Shown: piece after piece, positions 24,298 through 31,694 of the stretch | Layout of the letters: the number at the start of each line of letters is the position of its first letter | Position numbering within the stretch: the stretch's first letter is position 1 | Assembly: GCA_910595855.1 (NCBI GenBank) | Contig: CAJVCJ010000030.1 | Coordinates: 1 to 31,694, forward strand | Origin: Candidatus Thioglobus vulcanius | GTDB taxonomy: Bacteria > Pseudomonadota > Gammaproteobacteria > PS1 > Pseudothioglobaceae | Length of the DNA: 31,694 nucleotides | Reading direction: 5' to 3' | Made by a program: the position numbers and the translations under genes | The notes under the pieces: model-generated | Database searches by the model: none | What the model saw: only the letters and a program-made list of their open reading frames with translations | Told to the model about the DNA's origin: nothing

Positions 24298-24465
24298 TTA
24301 ATTCCTTGAGTATTTGATACGTAATTGTTTAATTGTGTTTTTATGGATAGATCTAGTTCTAATGAATAAAGTTGCAATAACAACAAACGTCATTAGGTAT
24401 GAAAACCAAATATAAAACGCATATTTACCATATGGTAAAAACGAAAAGTATTCTGCCAGTGTCAT
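24298..24465 (-). CDS. ccmD: Heme exporter accessory protein CcmD
   Basis: This short gene of 55 codons fills the gap between ccmC and ccmE on the minus strand. It starts at the ATG sharing one base with the ccmC stop (TAATG) and ends 5 bases before ccmE. The protein begins MTLAEYFSFLPYGKYAFYIW, has a single membrane helix (about residues 16-36), and ends in a basic cytoplasmic tail (RTRSIHKNTIKQLRIKYSRN). This matches the CcmD topology and its GGYAFYVW-type motif. CcmD assists release of heme-loaded CcmE from the CcmABC complex. Confidence 0.9.
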   Translation of the reverse strand: MTLAEYFSFLPYGKYAFYIWFSYLMTFVVIATLFIRTRSIHKNTIKQLRIKYSRN

Positions 24466-25214
24466 TAGCCTTTCTCCGTGATGATTTTTTTAACCCATCC
24501 ACTATTCTGCTCTTGAATTAACACTTCATCTCGTGCACGCATTAACAACAAAAGACCATATAGTAGCTTAAATGAAATACCCATTAATACCAATGGTAAC
24601 AACATATCAGAATGAATGGCTGGCTGTGATATTTTTTCAATAGAGCTGATAGAGGCGCCTTGGTGAAGTGTATTCCACCAAGTGACTGAATAATGAATAA
24701 TTGGTAAGTTAATCAAACCAACAATAGCTAGAATTGAGCTTGCCTTTGCAGCTGTTTTTGGATTGTCAAATGCGTTATTAAGTGACATATAAGCCAAGTA
24801 CAAAAATAACAAAATTAACTCACTGGTCAGTCGCGCATCCCAAACCCACCATGTTCCCCACATGGGTTTACCCCATACAGCACCTGTGACGAGCGCTAAA
24901 AATGTAAATGAAGCGCCAATTGGTGCAGAAACCTTGGCTACAACATTGGCTAATTTAATCTGCCAGATCAATCCAATTGCACCCGATATAGCCAATACTA
25001 AATACACAAACATACTCATCCATGCAGCTGGCACATGAACATACATAATACGGTAGCTTTCACCTTGTTGATAATCAGCTGGCGCAATAACCAAGCCCCA
25101 ATACAAACCAACCAGAGTGATAACAATAAACGGATACAAAAGCCAAGGAATAATTTTGGCACTTATTGAATAGAAATTTTTAGGTGAGGCGAATGCCTGA
25201 ATCCATTTCCACAT
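24465..25214 (-). CDS. ccmC: Heme exporter protein CcmC
   Basis: CcmC delivers heme to CcmE at the periplasmic face. The 249 residues have six membrane segments, the WGTWWVWDARLT tryptophan-rich heme-handling motif (119-130), and flanking histidines His60 and His184, matching the E. coli numbering. The usual ccmA and ccmB are not upstream; tsaB is, 27 bases away. Confidence 0.96.
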   Translation of the reverse strand: MWKWIQAFASPKNFYSISAKIIPWLLYPFIVITLVGLYWGLVIAPADYQQGESYRIMYVHVPAAWMSMFVYLVLAISGAIGLIWQIKLANVVAKVSAPIGASFTFLALVTGAVWGKPMWGTWWVWDARLTSELILLFLYLAYMSLNNAFDNPKTAAKASSILAIVGLINLPIIHYSVTWWNTLHQGASISSIEKISQPAIHSDMLLPLVLMGISFKLLYGLLLLMRARDEVLIQEQNSGWVKKIITEKG

Positions 25215-25241
25215 AATTTATCTTTTAATAAAATCTGTGAA

Positions 25242-25901
25242 TTATTTTAAGGATTTTTTGGCTACATTGTTGCGTAAATAAGTTGGTAATGGTAAATGAC
25301 CATCCATTGGCTGTTTATTACTTATATGTATTAATGCCATCTCAATTAGATTCTCGGCTTTAGGATAAAAGTCTGACTGATAATTACTAACACCAGTAGA
25401 ACTACTTAACGCTTGTTGGTACGCACCCCAGCCAGTGCCAACACCAATATAATCAACCCCAAGTTGAGGTGCAGATTCAGGCTTAAGAATGGCTTCATCG
25501 ATCAAGTTATTATTTTCATAAACACCCCAATAAACTTCATTCATACGAGCATCCAAACAAACCGCAATTTTATTGGTATTAAATTTTTGGCTTGCACCAT
25601 AGCCCACAACTGCTAACGTTGAAAATCCTAAGGTTGGAATATCGAATGCTAATGACATTCCTTGCACAACGCTGATACACATACGAACACCTGTAAAAGC
25701 ACCGGGCCCTTTGGTATACACGATTAAATCCAAATCTTGAATACACAAACCTGTCTCATTTAAAACCTCATCACACAAAGGTAAAATCAATCCTGAACTT
25801 TTTGCCACATCTTTAATAAAACGTGATGTTTTGTGTGACTGAGTATAAAGACTGACCGAGCAAACTTCGGTACAGGTATCAATGGCAAGTATATTTTTCA
25901 T
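25242..25901 (-). CDS. tsaB: tRNA t6A biosynthesis protein TsaB
   Basis: TsaB is the inactive Kae1-like partner that scaffolds TsaD and TsaE in making t6A37 on ANN-reading tRNAs. The 219 residues begin with the ASKHA-fold motif ILAIDTCTEVCSVSLY and carry KGPGAFTGVRM (64-74) and the segment GMSLAFDIPTLGFSTL. The length is normal. It sits between the GT51 gene (36 bases upstream) and ccmC (27 bases downstream), and no clear ribosome binding site is visible. Confidence 0.94.
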   Translation of the reverse strand: MKNILAIDTCTEVCSVSLYTQSHKTSRFIKDVAKSSGLILPLCDEVLNETGLCIQDLDLIVYTKGPGAFTGVRMCISVVQGMSLAFDIPTLGFSTLAVVGYGASQKFNTNKIAVCLDARMNEVYWGVYENNNLIDEAILKPESAPQLGVDYIGVGTGWGAYQQALSSSTGVSNYQSDFYPKAENLIEMALIHISNKQPMDGHLPLPTYLRNNVAKKSLK

Positions 25902-25937
25902 AAGTTGTAATGGATTGATGCGGTAATCTCTTTTTAC

Positions 25938-26606
25938 TTATTTTACAATCTTTTCATACTTGTGATACAGACTCAATACTAATTGTCTACGCTTAGCCAA
26001 TCGCTGTGGATATTTAATTGGATGGTAATAACTAGGACCCTTAACCATGGCCACCAAGGTTGCTACTTCTTCCAAGGTAAGCCTATCAATATCATTATTA
26101 AAATAGAACTTTGCAGCTTGAGCAAAACCATGTATGGCTAAATTACCCTTTTGACCCAGGTAAACACTATTCATATAATAATTAAGAATAAAATTTTTAT
26201 CAAAAGACAATTCTAGCAATACAGCCATCAACACTTCTTTAAGTTTTCGATCAATTCGTCTCTCACGCGTCAGTAATTCATTTTTAATAAGCTGCTGAGT
26301 AATAGTACTAGCACCGCGAATGGGTTTGTCATATAACCAATAATCACGCAACACTCTGGCAATTTCTTTAAAATCCACACCAGAATGATTAAAAAATGAT
26401 TGATCTTCAGTTAATAACAGCATATTAACCACAACCTTAGAAGACGGAATGTAATCCACTTGAAGTGTTTTATTTGAAAAGTGACTAACAACCAATGAAT
26501 TAAGAAAAAATATATTAGTTACGATCGACAAAAAAGTAACAATCGCGAGGATCCCAATCCAACGACTAAATTTTGTATGCTTAAAAAATGAGGATTTAAT
26601 GTTCAT
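25938..26606 (-). CDS. Monofunctional peptidoglycan glycosyltransferase (GT51), PBP1B-like
   Basis: This 222-residue enzyme has one membrane helix (about 15-36) and the five GT51 motifs: EDQSFFNHSGVD (67-78, catalytic Glu67), GASTITQQLIKN (98-109), RKLKEVLMA (120-128, second catalytic Glu124), FILNYYMNSVYLGQ (139-152), and a C-terminal LVAMVKGPSYYHPIKYP segment. GT51 enzymes polymerise lipid II into glycan chains. The LGQ and VKGPSYYHP features resemble the glycosyltransferase half of PBP1B more than typical MtgA, but the transpeptidase domain is absent and the frame ends cleanly. It could be called mtgA functionally. It is divergent from rpsF. Confidence 0.86.
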   Translation of the reverse strand: MNIKSSFFKHTKFSRWIGILAIVTFLSIVTNIFFLNSLVVSHFSNKTLQVDYIPSSKVVVNMLLLTEDQSFFNHSGVDFKEIARVLRDYWLYDKPIRGASTITQQLIKNELLTRERRIDRKLKEVLMAVLLELSFDKNFILNYYMNSVYLGQKGNLAIHGFAQAAKFYFNNDIDRLTLEEVATLVAMVKGPSYYHPIKYPQRLAKRRQLVLSLYHKYEKIVK

Positions 26607-26677
26607 TAATTTTCATTTTAACAAAATCATTCATTGTGTGCTTTTTCAATGTTTAATAAAAATCAATGGTTTTATAA

Positions 26678-26706
26678 TTGTGAATAACACTGAATTAGTA
26701 TAAAAT
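26678..26706 (+). promoter_or_regulatory. Putative promoter of the rpsF-rpsR-rplI operon
   Basis: TTGTGA (26678-26683) and TAAAAT (26701-26706) are 17 bases apart, upstream of the rpsF leader. Confidence 0.5.
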
Positions 26707-26718
26707 ACCCACTCCCTT

Positions 26719-26742
26719 GCTTGAGAACATGGTGTTCCAAGC
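26719..26742 (+). promoter_or_regulatory. rpsF leader hairpin, possible S6:S18 autoregulatory site
   Basis: GCTTG and CAAGC, then GAACA and TGTTC, form a 10-bp stem interrupted only by one bulged A (26724), closed by a 3-base loop. The S6:S18 complex is known to bind a bulged hairpin in rpsF leaders of many bacteria. The CCG trinucleotide described for that motif is not seen here, so the link is tentative. Confidence 0.45.
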
Positions 26743-26773
26743 TATTATTAATAACCATAAGGAGATACAACTC

Positions 26774-27121
26774 ATGAGACATTATGAGATTACACTTATT
26801 GTGCACCCTGACCAATCGGCTCAAGTAAGCACAATGATGGATAACTACAAAGAAATTATTACAACTGGCGGTGGAAAATTGCACCGTGAAGAAGACTGGG
26901 GCCGTAAGCACCTAGCTTACCCAATCAACAAAATTTATAAAGCGCATTACTTATCAATGAACATTGAATGTGATCAAGATACGCTTGATAAGCTTAACTA
27001 TAACTTCCGTTTTAACGACGCAATCCTTAGAAACTTAATTCTTTCTGAAGATAAAGCAATCACTGAGCCTTCAATCATGATGACGGCTAAAGACGAAGAC
27101 ACTAAACCAGTTAGAAAATAG
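26774..27121 (+). CDS. rpsF: 30S ribosomal protein S6 (bS6)
   Basis: S6 binds S18 on the 30S platform. The start chosen is the ATG at 26774, which follows AAGGAG and yields MRHYEITLIVHPDQSAQV, the universal S6 beginning. An in-frame ATG at 26717 lies in the leader hairpin and has no ribosome binding site. The resulting 115 residues include the WGRKHLAYPINK and FRFNDAILRNL motifs. It leads rpsF-rpsR-rplI, with no priB between rpsF and rpsR, unlike in E. coli. Confidence 0.97.
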   Translation: MRHYEITLIVHPDQSAQVSTMMDNYKEIITTGGGKLHREEDWGRKHLAYPINKIYKAHYLSMNIECDQDTLDKLNYNFRFNDAILRNLILSEDKAITEPSIMMTAKDEDTKPVRK

Positions 27122-27130
27122 GAGTTTATT

Positions 27131-27385
27131 ATGGCTAAGCAACAAAAGAGAAAACGTAGACCTCAAATTAAAGTTAACACTTTTTGTCGTTTCAAAGCGG
27201 CAGGTGTTGAAAAAATCGACTATAAAGATGTTGATACCTTGTTGAAGAATATTGATGAAAGTGGCAAGATCACACCATCAAGAATGACAGGTACTAGCGC
27301 CAAGTTTCAGCGTCAGTTAACAACTGCCATTAAGAGAGCTAGATTTTTAGCTCTAATTCCTTACACTGATAAGCACAAGAAATAG
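27131..27385 (+). CDS. rpsR: 30S ribosomal protein S18 (bS18)
   Basis: S18 is the S6 partner in the platform. The 84 residues have the basic N-terminus (MAKQQKRKRRPQIK), FCRF near residue 20, and the core ITPSRMTGTSAKFQRQLTTAIKRARFLALIPY. A longer N-terminus than in E. coli (75) is the only difference. It starts 9 bases after rpsF with GGAG before it. Confidence 0.98.
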   Translation: MAKQQKRKRRPQIKVNTFCRFKAAGVEKIDYKDVDTLLKNIDESGKITPSRMTGTSAKFQRQLTTAIKRARFLALIPYTDKHKK

Positions 27386-27396
27386 GAGTAACGATC

Positions 27397-27849
27397 ATGC
27401 AAGTAATTTTATTAGAGACAATTCAAAAAGTAGGCGCCTTAGGTGATTTAGCTAATGTTAAAGCCGGTTATGCACGTAACTACTTAATTCCACGTGGAAA
27501 AGCTAAACCTGCAACTAAAGCAAACTTAGCTGAGTTTGAAACATTAAAGGCTGACTTACAAGCTAAAGAAGCTGCTGCATTATCAGCTGCTCAAACAATT
27601 GAAGCTAAAATGGCTGACACGGTTTGTACAATTACAGCAAATGCTGGCGATGAAGGTAAGTTGTTTGGTTCTATTACAACAGCTGATATTTCTGAAAGCC
27701 TTGCTAAAGCTGGATTTGAAGTTGAAAAGCGTACTATCAACATGTCTGAAGCGATTCGCCACACTGGTGAATATGATGTTAGCGTAACACTGCACTCATC
27801 TGTTTCAGTAGCAATTAAAGTTGTTGTAGAGGCTCAAGAAGAAGAGTAA
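27397..27849 (+). CDS. rplI: 50S ribosomal protein L9 (bL9)
   Basis: L9 is the elongated two-domain protein at the base of the L1 stalk. The 150 residues have the N-terminal domain VGALGDLANVKAGYARNYLIPRGKA-type sequence, the long connecting helix rich in Ala, Lys and Glu (about 45-75), and the C-terminal domain (GKLFGSITTADI). The start has GGAG. A clear terminator follows. Confidence 0.98.
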   Translation: MQVILLETIQKVGALGDLANVKAGYARNYLIPRGKAKPATKANLAEFETLKADLQAKEAAALSAAQTIEAKMADTVCTITANAGDEGKLFGSITTADISESLAKAGFEVEKRTINMSEAIRHTGEYDVSVTLHSSVSVAIKVVVEAQEEE

Positions 27850-27880
27850 TAATTTAACTTAAAATTGAGTTAAAATTAAG

Positions 27881-27906
27881 AACCCTCGCAAGAGGGTTTT
27901 TTATTT
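27881..27906 (+). terminator. Terminator after rplI
   Basis: AACCCTC and GAGGGTT form a 7-bp stem with a GCAA tetraloop, then a T tract. It lies 31 bases after the rplI stop and only about 13 bases before dnaB, so dnaB needs read-through or its own unseen promoter. Confidence 0.85.
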
Positions 27907-27919
27907 TTTAGGCAACCCC

Positions 27920-29365
27920 ATGGATATCGAAAACATAAAAATTCCACCTAATTCACTTGATTCAGAGCAATCTGTTTTAGGTGGGCTTCTATTGCACAAT
28001 GATACTTGGGATCAAATAGCTGACATCTTAACTTCGATTGATTTCTACAATGCTTCACATCGAATAATCTTTGAGGCTATTTCAACTCTACTACAACATG
28101 ATAAACCTGCCGACATTTTAACCGTCAAAGAGCATGTTAAAAAAAATGGCAATGAAGAAACTATTGGTGGTTTTGTTTATTTAGCTCAAATTGCTGAAAA
28201 TACGCCCAGTATTTCTAATATCGAAGCCTATGCCAAGCATGTTCGTGAGCTTAGTGTTTATCGTCAGTTAATTATTGCTAGTCATGAAATTGCTGACACT
28301 GCTTACAACCCTAAAGATATGGAAGTTCAGCATCTACTCGACTTATCAGAAAAGAAAATCTTTGAAATCGCTGAGCAAGTCACTCGTGGCAAACAAGATG
28401 TTGTTAATGTTAAAGACATCATCAAAGACGTGGTTAACCGCGTACATGAGATGCAAGAATCTGATGGTGTTACTGGCCTTGAAACGGGATTTACAGAACT
28501 GGACAATATCACCTCAGGATTACAAAATGGTGATTTAATTATTGTTGCCGGGCGCCCTTCCATGGGTAAAACAGCCTTTTCAATGAATATTATTGAGCAT
28601 GTTGCTATTACTGCCAAAGAGCCGAAGCCTGTAGCTGTATTCAGCCTGGAGATGCCTACTGAATCATTAGTTATGCGCATGATCTCTTCTTTTGGCCATA
28701 TTAAAGGTGAAAATCTAAAAGGCACCATGACTGAAACTGACTGGAATAGCTTTAATCATGCAGTATTAGCATTAGAAAAATCAACTGTACTAATTGATGA
28801 AACTCCATCTATAACTCCAACTGAAATTAGAGCAAAATGTCGTCGTCTTAAGCGCCAATATCCAGACTTAGCATTAATCATGGTGGACTATTTACAACTA
28901 ATGGTTGTTCATGGAAAGAGTGATAATCGCGTTCAAGAAATTTCAGAAATTTCTCGATCTTTAAAGGCACTTGCTAAAGAAATTAACGTGCCTGTTATTG
29001 CTTTATCACAACTTAACCGTGGTGTTGAGTCACGCCCTAAAGCGGGAAAGGGTCGTATGCCGCAAATGTCTGATTTACGTGAATCAGGAGCAATTGAGCA
29101 AGACGCAGATATTATTGCTTTTATCTATCGTGATCAACAATATCATGACGACTCTTATTCCAATCCTGAAGAAATTGGCAAAGCAGACTTGCAAATTGCC
29201 AAACATCGTAATGGTTCAACAGGCAGAATTAAACTTGCTTTTGTTGGTGAATACGCACGCTTTGAAAACCTTGCTAATGAGGATCAATTCCAAGGTATGC
29301 CAGATGAGCATATGGACGCCGCCTATAACAACAACATGGCTAATTTTGATCAAGAGCCCTTCTAG
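27920..29365 (+). CDS. dnaB: Replicative DNA helicase DnaB
   Basis: DnaB is the hexameric fork helicase that recruits DnaG primase. The 481 residues contain the N-terminal primase-interaction domain (about 12-115), a linker, and the RecA-fold C-domain with Walker A GRPSMGKT (211-218), Walker B LIMVDYLQLM, and the SQLNRGVESR/SDLRESGAIEQDAD segment. Length is close to E. coli (471), and no intein is present. It lies in the conserved rplI-dnaB-alr order. Confidence 0.98.
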   Translation: MDIENIKIPPNSLDSEQSVLGGLLLHNDTWDQIADILTSIDFYNASHRIIFEAISTLLQHDKPADILTVKEHVKKNGNEETIGGFVYLAQIAENTPSISNIEAYAKHVRELSVYRQLIIASHEIADTAYNPKDMEVQHLLDLSEKKIFEIAEQVTRGKQDVVNVKDIIKDVVNRVHEMQESDGVTGLETGFTELDNITSGLQNGDLIIVAGRPSMGKTAFSMNIIEHVAITAKEPKPVAVFSLEMPTESLVMRMISSFGHIKGENLKGTMTETDWNSFNHAVLALEKSTVLIDETPSITPTEIRAKCRRLKRQYPDLALIMVDYLQLMVVHGKSDNRVQEISEISRSLKALAKEINVPVIALSQLNRGVESRPKAGKGRMPQMSDLRESGAIEQDADIIAFIYRDQQYHDDSYSNPEEIGKADLQIAKHRNGSTGRIKLAFVGEYARFENLANEDQFQGMPDEHMDAAYNNNMANFDQEPF

Positions 29366-29371
29366 ACTTTT

Positions 29372-30418
29372 ATGCACGCTGTAGCAGCCATATCACAATC
29401 AGCACTAACTCATAACTTAAACGTTGTTCGAACACAAGCTCCTCATTCAAAAATAATATGCATGGTTAAGGCTAATGCTTATGGTCATCGTTTTGATCTA
29501 ATCAAACCCTTATTACAATGTGATCTTTTGGCTGTTAGCGAGCTGAGTGAGGCTCGTACACTAAGACAATATACTGCACTGCCTATTTTATTATTATCTG
29601 GCGTTTTTAATGAGCATGATCTTAATGAGGCGATTAAATTAGACTGTCATTTAGTTTTGCATGATTTATCGCAATTATCAATTATTTGCAGCAGTAAACA
29701 ACCTATTTCTGTTTGGTTAAAAGTTGACACGGGCATGCATCGTTTAGGCTTATCTCCATCTGAGCTAAGTATTTGTTTAGAACAGATCAATAACCATTCA
29801 AACATCCGTATCGAATGTATTATGAGTCATTTTTCTTGTGCCGATGAGCCAGAAAACACCAACAATTTAAAACAACTTAACTACTTTAATCAGATTAAAG
29901 TAGATGGTGTCAATCGTTCAATAGCCAATTCTGCCGCAATCCTTAGCCTACCTCAATCACATTTTGAGTATGTGCGCCCAGGCATCATGCTGTATGGCGT
30001 ATCTCCGTTTTCAACCGTAGATGAAAAACTACAACCAGTGATGGAGTTATCTGCACCGATTATGAGTGTTAAATCTATAGATAAGGGCGACTCTGTTGGC
30101 TATGGATCAAGCTGGACAGCTAAGCAAAATACCAAAATTGCTATAATCGGTATTGGCTACGGTGATGGCTATCCTCGGCATGCAAAAAATGGCACGCCTG
30201 TTTTAATTAATAACACCTTATGCTCGCTAATTGGTCGAGTTTCAATGGATTTAATTTGTGTTAATATCGGAGATTTGAACGCATCTGTTGGCGATAAAGC
30301 TATCCTCTGGGGGCATGATAAACTTCATGTTGAGACAGTTGCAAAACATAGTAATACCATTGGCTATGAACTGTTAACCAGTGTTAGTAGTCGTGTTGAT
30401 TTTATAGTACATGATTAA
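29372..30418 (+). CDS. alr: Alanine racemase
   Basis: Alr makes D-alanine for peptidoglycan. The 348 residues show the PLP-binding Lys33 in MVKANAYGH, a TIM-barrel N-domain with MHRLG (122-126) and YVRPGIMLYG (200-209), and the second catalytic base Tyr244 (VGYG) in the beta C-domain, with GRVSMD (288-293). It starts 6 bases after dnaB without an obvious ribosome binding site, suggesting coupled translation, and overlaps cpdA by 8 bases. Confidence 0.97.
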   Translation: MHAVAAISQSALTHNLNVVRTQAPHSKIICMVKANAYGHRFDLIKPLLQCDLLAVSELSEARTLRQYTALPILLLSGVFNEHDLNEAIKLDCHLVLHDLSQLSIICSSKQPISVWLKVDTGMHRLGLSPSELSICLEQINNHSNIRIECIMSHFSCADEPENTNNLKQLNYFNQIKVDGVNRSIANSAAILSLPQSHFEYVRPGIMLYGVSPFSTVDEKLQPVMELSAPIMSVKSIDKGDSVGYGSSWTAKQNTKIAIIGIGYGDGYPRHAKNGTPVLINNTLCSLIGRVSMDLICVNIGDLNASVGDKAILWGHDKLHVETVAKHSNTIGYELLTSVSSRVDFIVHD

Positions 30419-31109
30419 ACTTATTCAAATTAGCGATTGTCATATTGATGACCAAGTAATGACAATGGGTGTCAATACTCAGGAAAATTTAAAGAAAGTT
30501 GTTAAAAAACTTTCTGATTATGAATTTGACGTTATGTTGATTAGTGGTGACTTAACTCATAATGGCACACCCAGTTCTTACGCTCGAATAAAGGAAATAC
30601 TCGCCCCTATTAACACCCCAATCCATGTGATTGGCGGCAATCATGATAATCTTATTCAGCTCAACACCATCTTTAAAGATAATATTTTAAATTCTACTAA
30701 GCTTGGCAATTGGCAGATTATTGGCATTGATTCAGTACAATTAAATAAAGCTAGCGGTCTATTAACCAAAGAAGCTTTAAATGACCTTGATCAAAAGCTT
30801 TCAGACTCTAATTCTGAATACATTATAGTAGTTCTGCATCATCCGATCGTTTCTATGAATAGTAGCTGGGATGATAATTTATCACTAGAAAACCCAGGAG
30901 ATTTACTCCAGGTATTAAACAAACATTCTAAAATACGCTGTGTGGTATTTGGACATGCACATGAATCTGCTAGCTTTAATCATGAGCCCTTTGCGATTGT
31001 TTCTTGCCCGTCAACTGCTCTACAATATAACAAAGAGTCAAGAATTGGCTTTAATGAATTTACTCTGTATGATAACGGCCAAATAGACTGGACAACACAA
31101 TGGATTTAG
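30411..31109 (+). CDS. cpdA: Metallophosphoesterase, CpdA-like cyclic-nucleotide phosphodiesterase
   Basis: This 232-residue class III phosphodiesterase has the full dimetal set: QISDCHID (Asp9, His11), SGDLTHNG (Asp47), GGNHD (Asn77, His78), LHHP, and FGHAHES. CpdA hydrolyses 3',5'-cAMP in gammaproteobacteria. The substrate is inferred, not shown. The neighbour yqiB supports the assignment, since cpdA and yqiB adjoin in E. coli. It overlaps alr by 8 bases and yqiB by 10 bases. Confidence 0.88.
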   Translation: MIKLIQISDCHIDDQVMTMGVNTQENLKKVVKKLSDYEFDVMLISGDLTHNGTPSSYARIKEILAPINTPIHVIGGNHDNLIQLNTIFKDNILNSTKLGNWQIIGIDSVQLNKASGLLTKEALNDLDQKLSDSNSEYIIVVLHHPIVSMNSSWDDNLSLENPGDLLQVLNKHSKIRCVVFGHAHESASFNHEPFAIVSCPSTALQYNKESRIGFNEFTLYDNGQIDWTTQWI

Positions 31110-31555
31110 AGACTAAATATTTAAACGATTTATATAACTCTCGCCAAGCAAAAACATACAGTGATGTAAGCGCTTTGTTCGAATCAAACTACTTAAAAAT
31201 ATTAAAGCTTATTCCACTGCTCAAACAAACCGCGCATCATAGTATTATTCATCATGACGCTGCAGCCGATCTACACTTGATGGTTGATCAACGTTTTACC
31301 CATACTGGCATTTTTACACTGACGCATATTCTTGATGGATCGATTCATAAACCTGATATTAAATTTAAAGTTTATTTTGATGTACAACTGCTGGAGGTAA
31401 TCTCAGTATGTAATGAGACGACACTTAACTCTAGCCACCCATTTCTAGCTCAGTGTAACGATATGAATATACAATGGGAGCTTAATCTTTTCATAGAGAA
31501 GTGGCTAGATTACTGTTTAGACAAATACCAAGGAAAATCATGGCAGATGCTGTAG
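31100..31555 (+). CDS. yqiB: DUF1249 family protein (YqiB-like)
   Basis: This 151-residue cytoplasmic protein of unknown function has the conserved start YNSRQAKTYSDVSALFESNYLKIL-type region, a HLMVDQRFTHTGIFTLTH strand pair, and a C-terminal FIEKWLDYCLDK helix, as in YqiB. It overlaps cpdA by 10 bases and the next gene by 16 bases. The fixed link to cpdA suggests, but does not prove, a role near cyclic-nucleotide or nucleotide turnover. Confidence 0.82.
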   Translation: MDLETKYLNDLYNSRQAKTYSDVSALFESNYLKILKLIPLLKQTAHHSIIHHDAAADLHLMVDQRFTHTGIFTLTHILDGSIHKPDIKFKVYFDVQLLEVISVCNETTLNSSHPFLAQCNDMNIQWELNLFIEKWLDYCLDKYQGKSWQML

Positions 31556-31694
31556 ACCCAAAAGCTAAAAATAAATTAGTAATTGCAATTTCATCACGAG
31601 CATTATTTGATTTAGATGAGTCTCACCAAATTTTCAAACAACAAGGTGTTGAGGTGTACGCTAAACATCAAGAAGAAAATGAAGATGTGATTTT
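31540..31694 (+). CDS. Cytosolic 5'-nucleotidase (partial, start only)
   Basis: From the ATG at 31540 (AGGA just upstream) the frame runs open for 51 codons to the window edge. It contains KLVIAISSRALFDLDESHQI and continues with GVEVYAKHQEENEDVIF, which matches the N-terminus of the 5'-nucleotidase family related to animal cytosolic 5'-nucleotidase I (IGISSRALFDL signature). Such enzymes dephosphorylate nucleoside monophosphates such as AMP. It overlaps yqiB by 16 bases. Most of the gene is outside the window. Confidence 0.8.
   Translation, partial: MADAVDPKAKNKLVIAISSRALFDLDESHQIFKQQGVEVYAKHQEENEDVI

Noticed and set aside
26717..26773. Longer rpsF with start at 26717
   Set aside because: The extra residues match no S6 N-terminus, lie in a leader hairpin, and lack a ribosome binding site, whereas 26774 has AAGGAG.
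1..31694. CRISPR array, insertion sequence, prophage, toxin-antitoxin or secretion island
   Set aside because: No repeat-spacer pattern, transposase, integrase, phage gene or paired small toxin-antitoxin frames were found; gene order is conserved core throughout.

Overview
The window is an ordinary, gene-dense stretch of a small-genome, visibly AT-rich gammaproteobacterial chromosome. Gene order is the main evidence: thrS-infC-rpmI-rplT-pheS-pheT-ihfA, rpsF-rpsR-rplI-dnaB-alr, hupB-tRNA-ppiD, glyA-nrdR and cpdA-yqiB are all classic gammaproteobacterial neighbourhoods. Low GC, short spacers, many 1-8 base overlaps and a System I cytochrome c maturation cluster would suit a free-living or symbiotic marine sulfur oxidiser of the SUP05/Thioglobus type. 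That assignment is an inference from style and protein flavour, not a proof.

Layout. 1-1691 (minus): nrdR (cut by the window edge) and glyA. 1766-3108: a DJ-1/YajL-like protein (plus) facing djlA (minus). 3333-4902 (minus): an orphan 62-residue protein with its own promoter and terminator, a ThiF/MoeB-type E1 enzyme, and msrA. 4941-7570 (plus): an overlapping trio (AlkD-like glycosylase, stand-alone NIF3-insert domain, AI-2E family membrane protein), then an orphan 156-residue protein. 7613-19679 (minus): one long run of twelve genes, namely folate/biopterin-type transporter, lspA, thiO, a secreted DUF1566 protein, recJ, thrS, infC, rpmI, rplT, pheS, pheT, ihfA. 19770-20552 (plus): fabI, ending in a perfect palindromic terminator. 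20706-26606 (minus): mtgA-like, tsaB, ccmC, ccmD, ccmE, ccmG, then hupB, tRNA-Val, tRNA-Asp and ppiD. 26774-31694 (plus): rpsF, rpsR, rplI, dnaB, alr, cpdA, yqiB and the start of a cytosolic 5'-nucleotidase.

Working together, these are mostly housekeeping functions: translation (IF3, L35, L20, S6, S18, L9, Thr- and Phe-tRNA synthetases, two tRNAs, t6A modification), replication and repair (DnaB, RecJ, AlkD-like, IHF/HU), envelope (PpiD, LspA, GT51, Alr, FabI), redox and repair (MsrA, DJ-1) and cytochrome c maturation.

Three genes were recovered or corrected here. infC starts at a non-canonical AUU codon upstream of its first ATG. ccmD is a 55-codon gene. rpsF starts downstream of its first in-frame ATG.

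I see no phage, insertion sequence, CRISPR array, secretion island or toxin-antitoxin pair, and no clearly new multi-gene system. The best leads for something undescribed are the orphan 62-residue protein at 3333-3521, the orphan 156-residue protein at 7100-7570, the secreted DUF1566 protein inside the recJ operon, a GT51 enzyme that looks like a PBP1B lacking its transpeptidase half, and several leader hairpins and palindromes.
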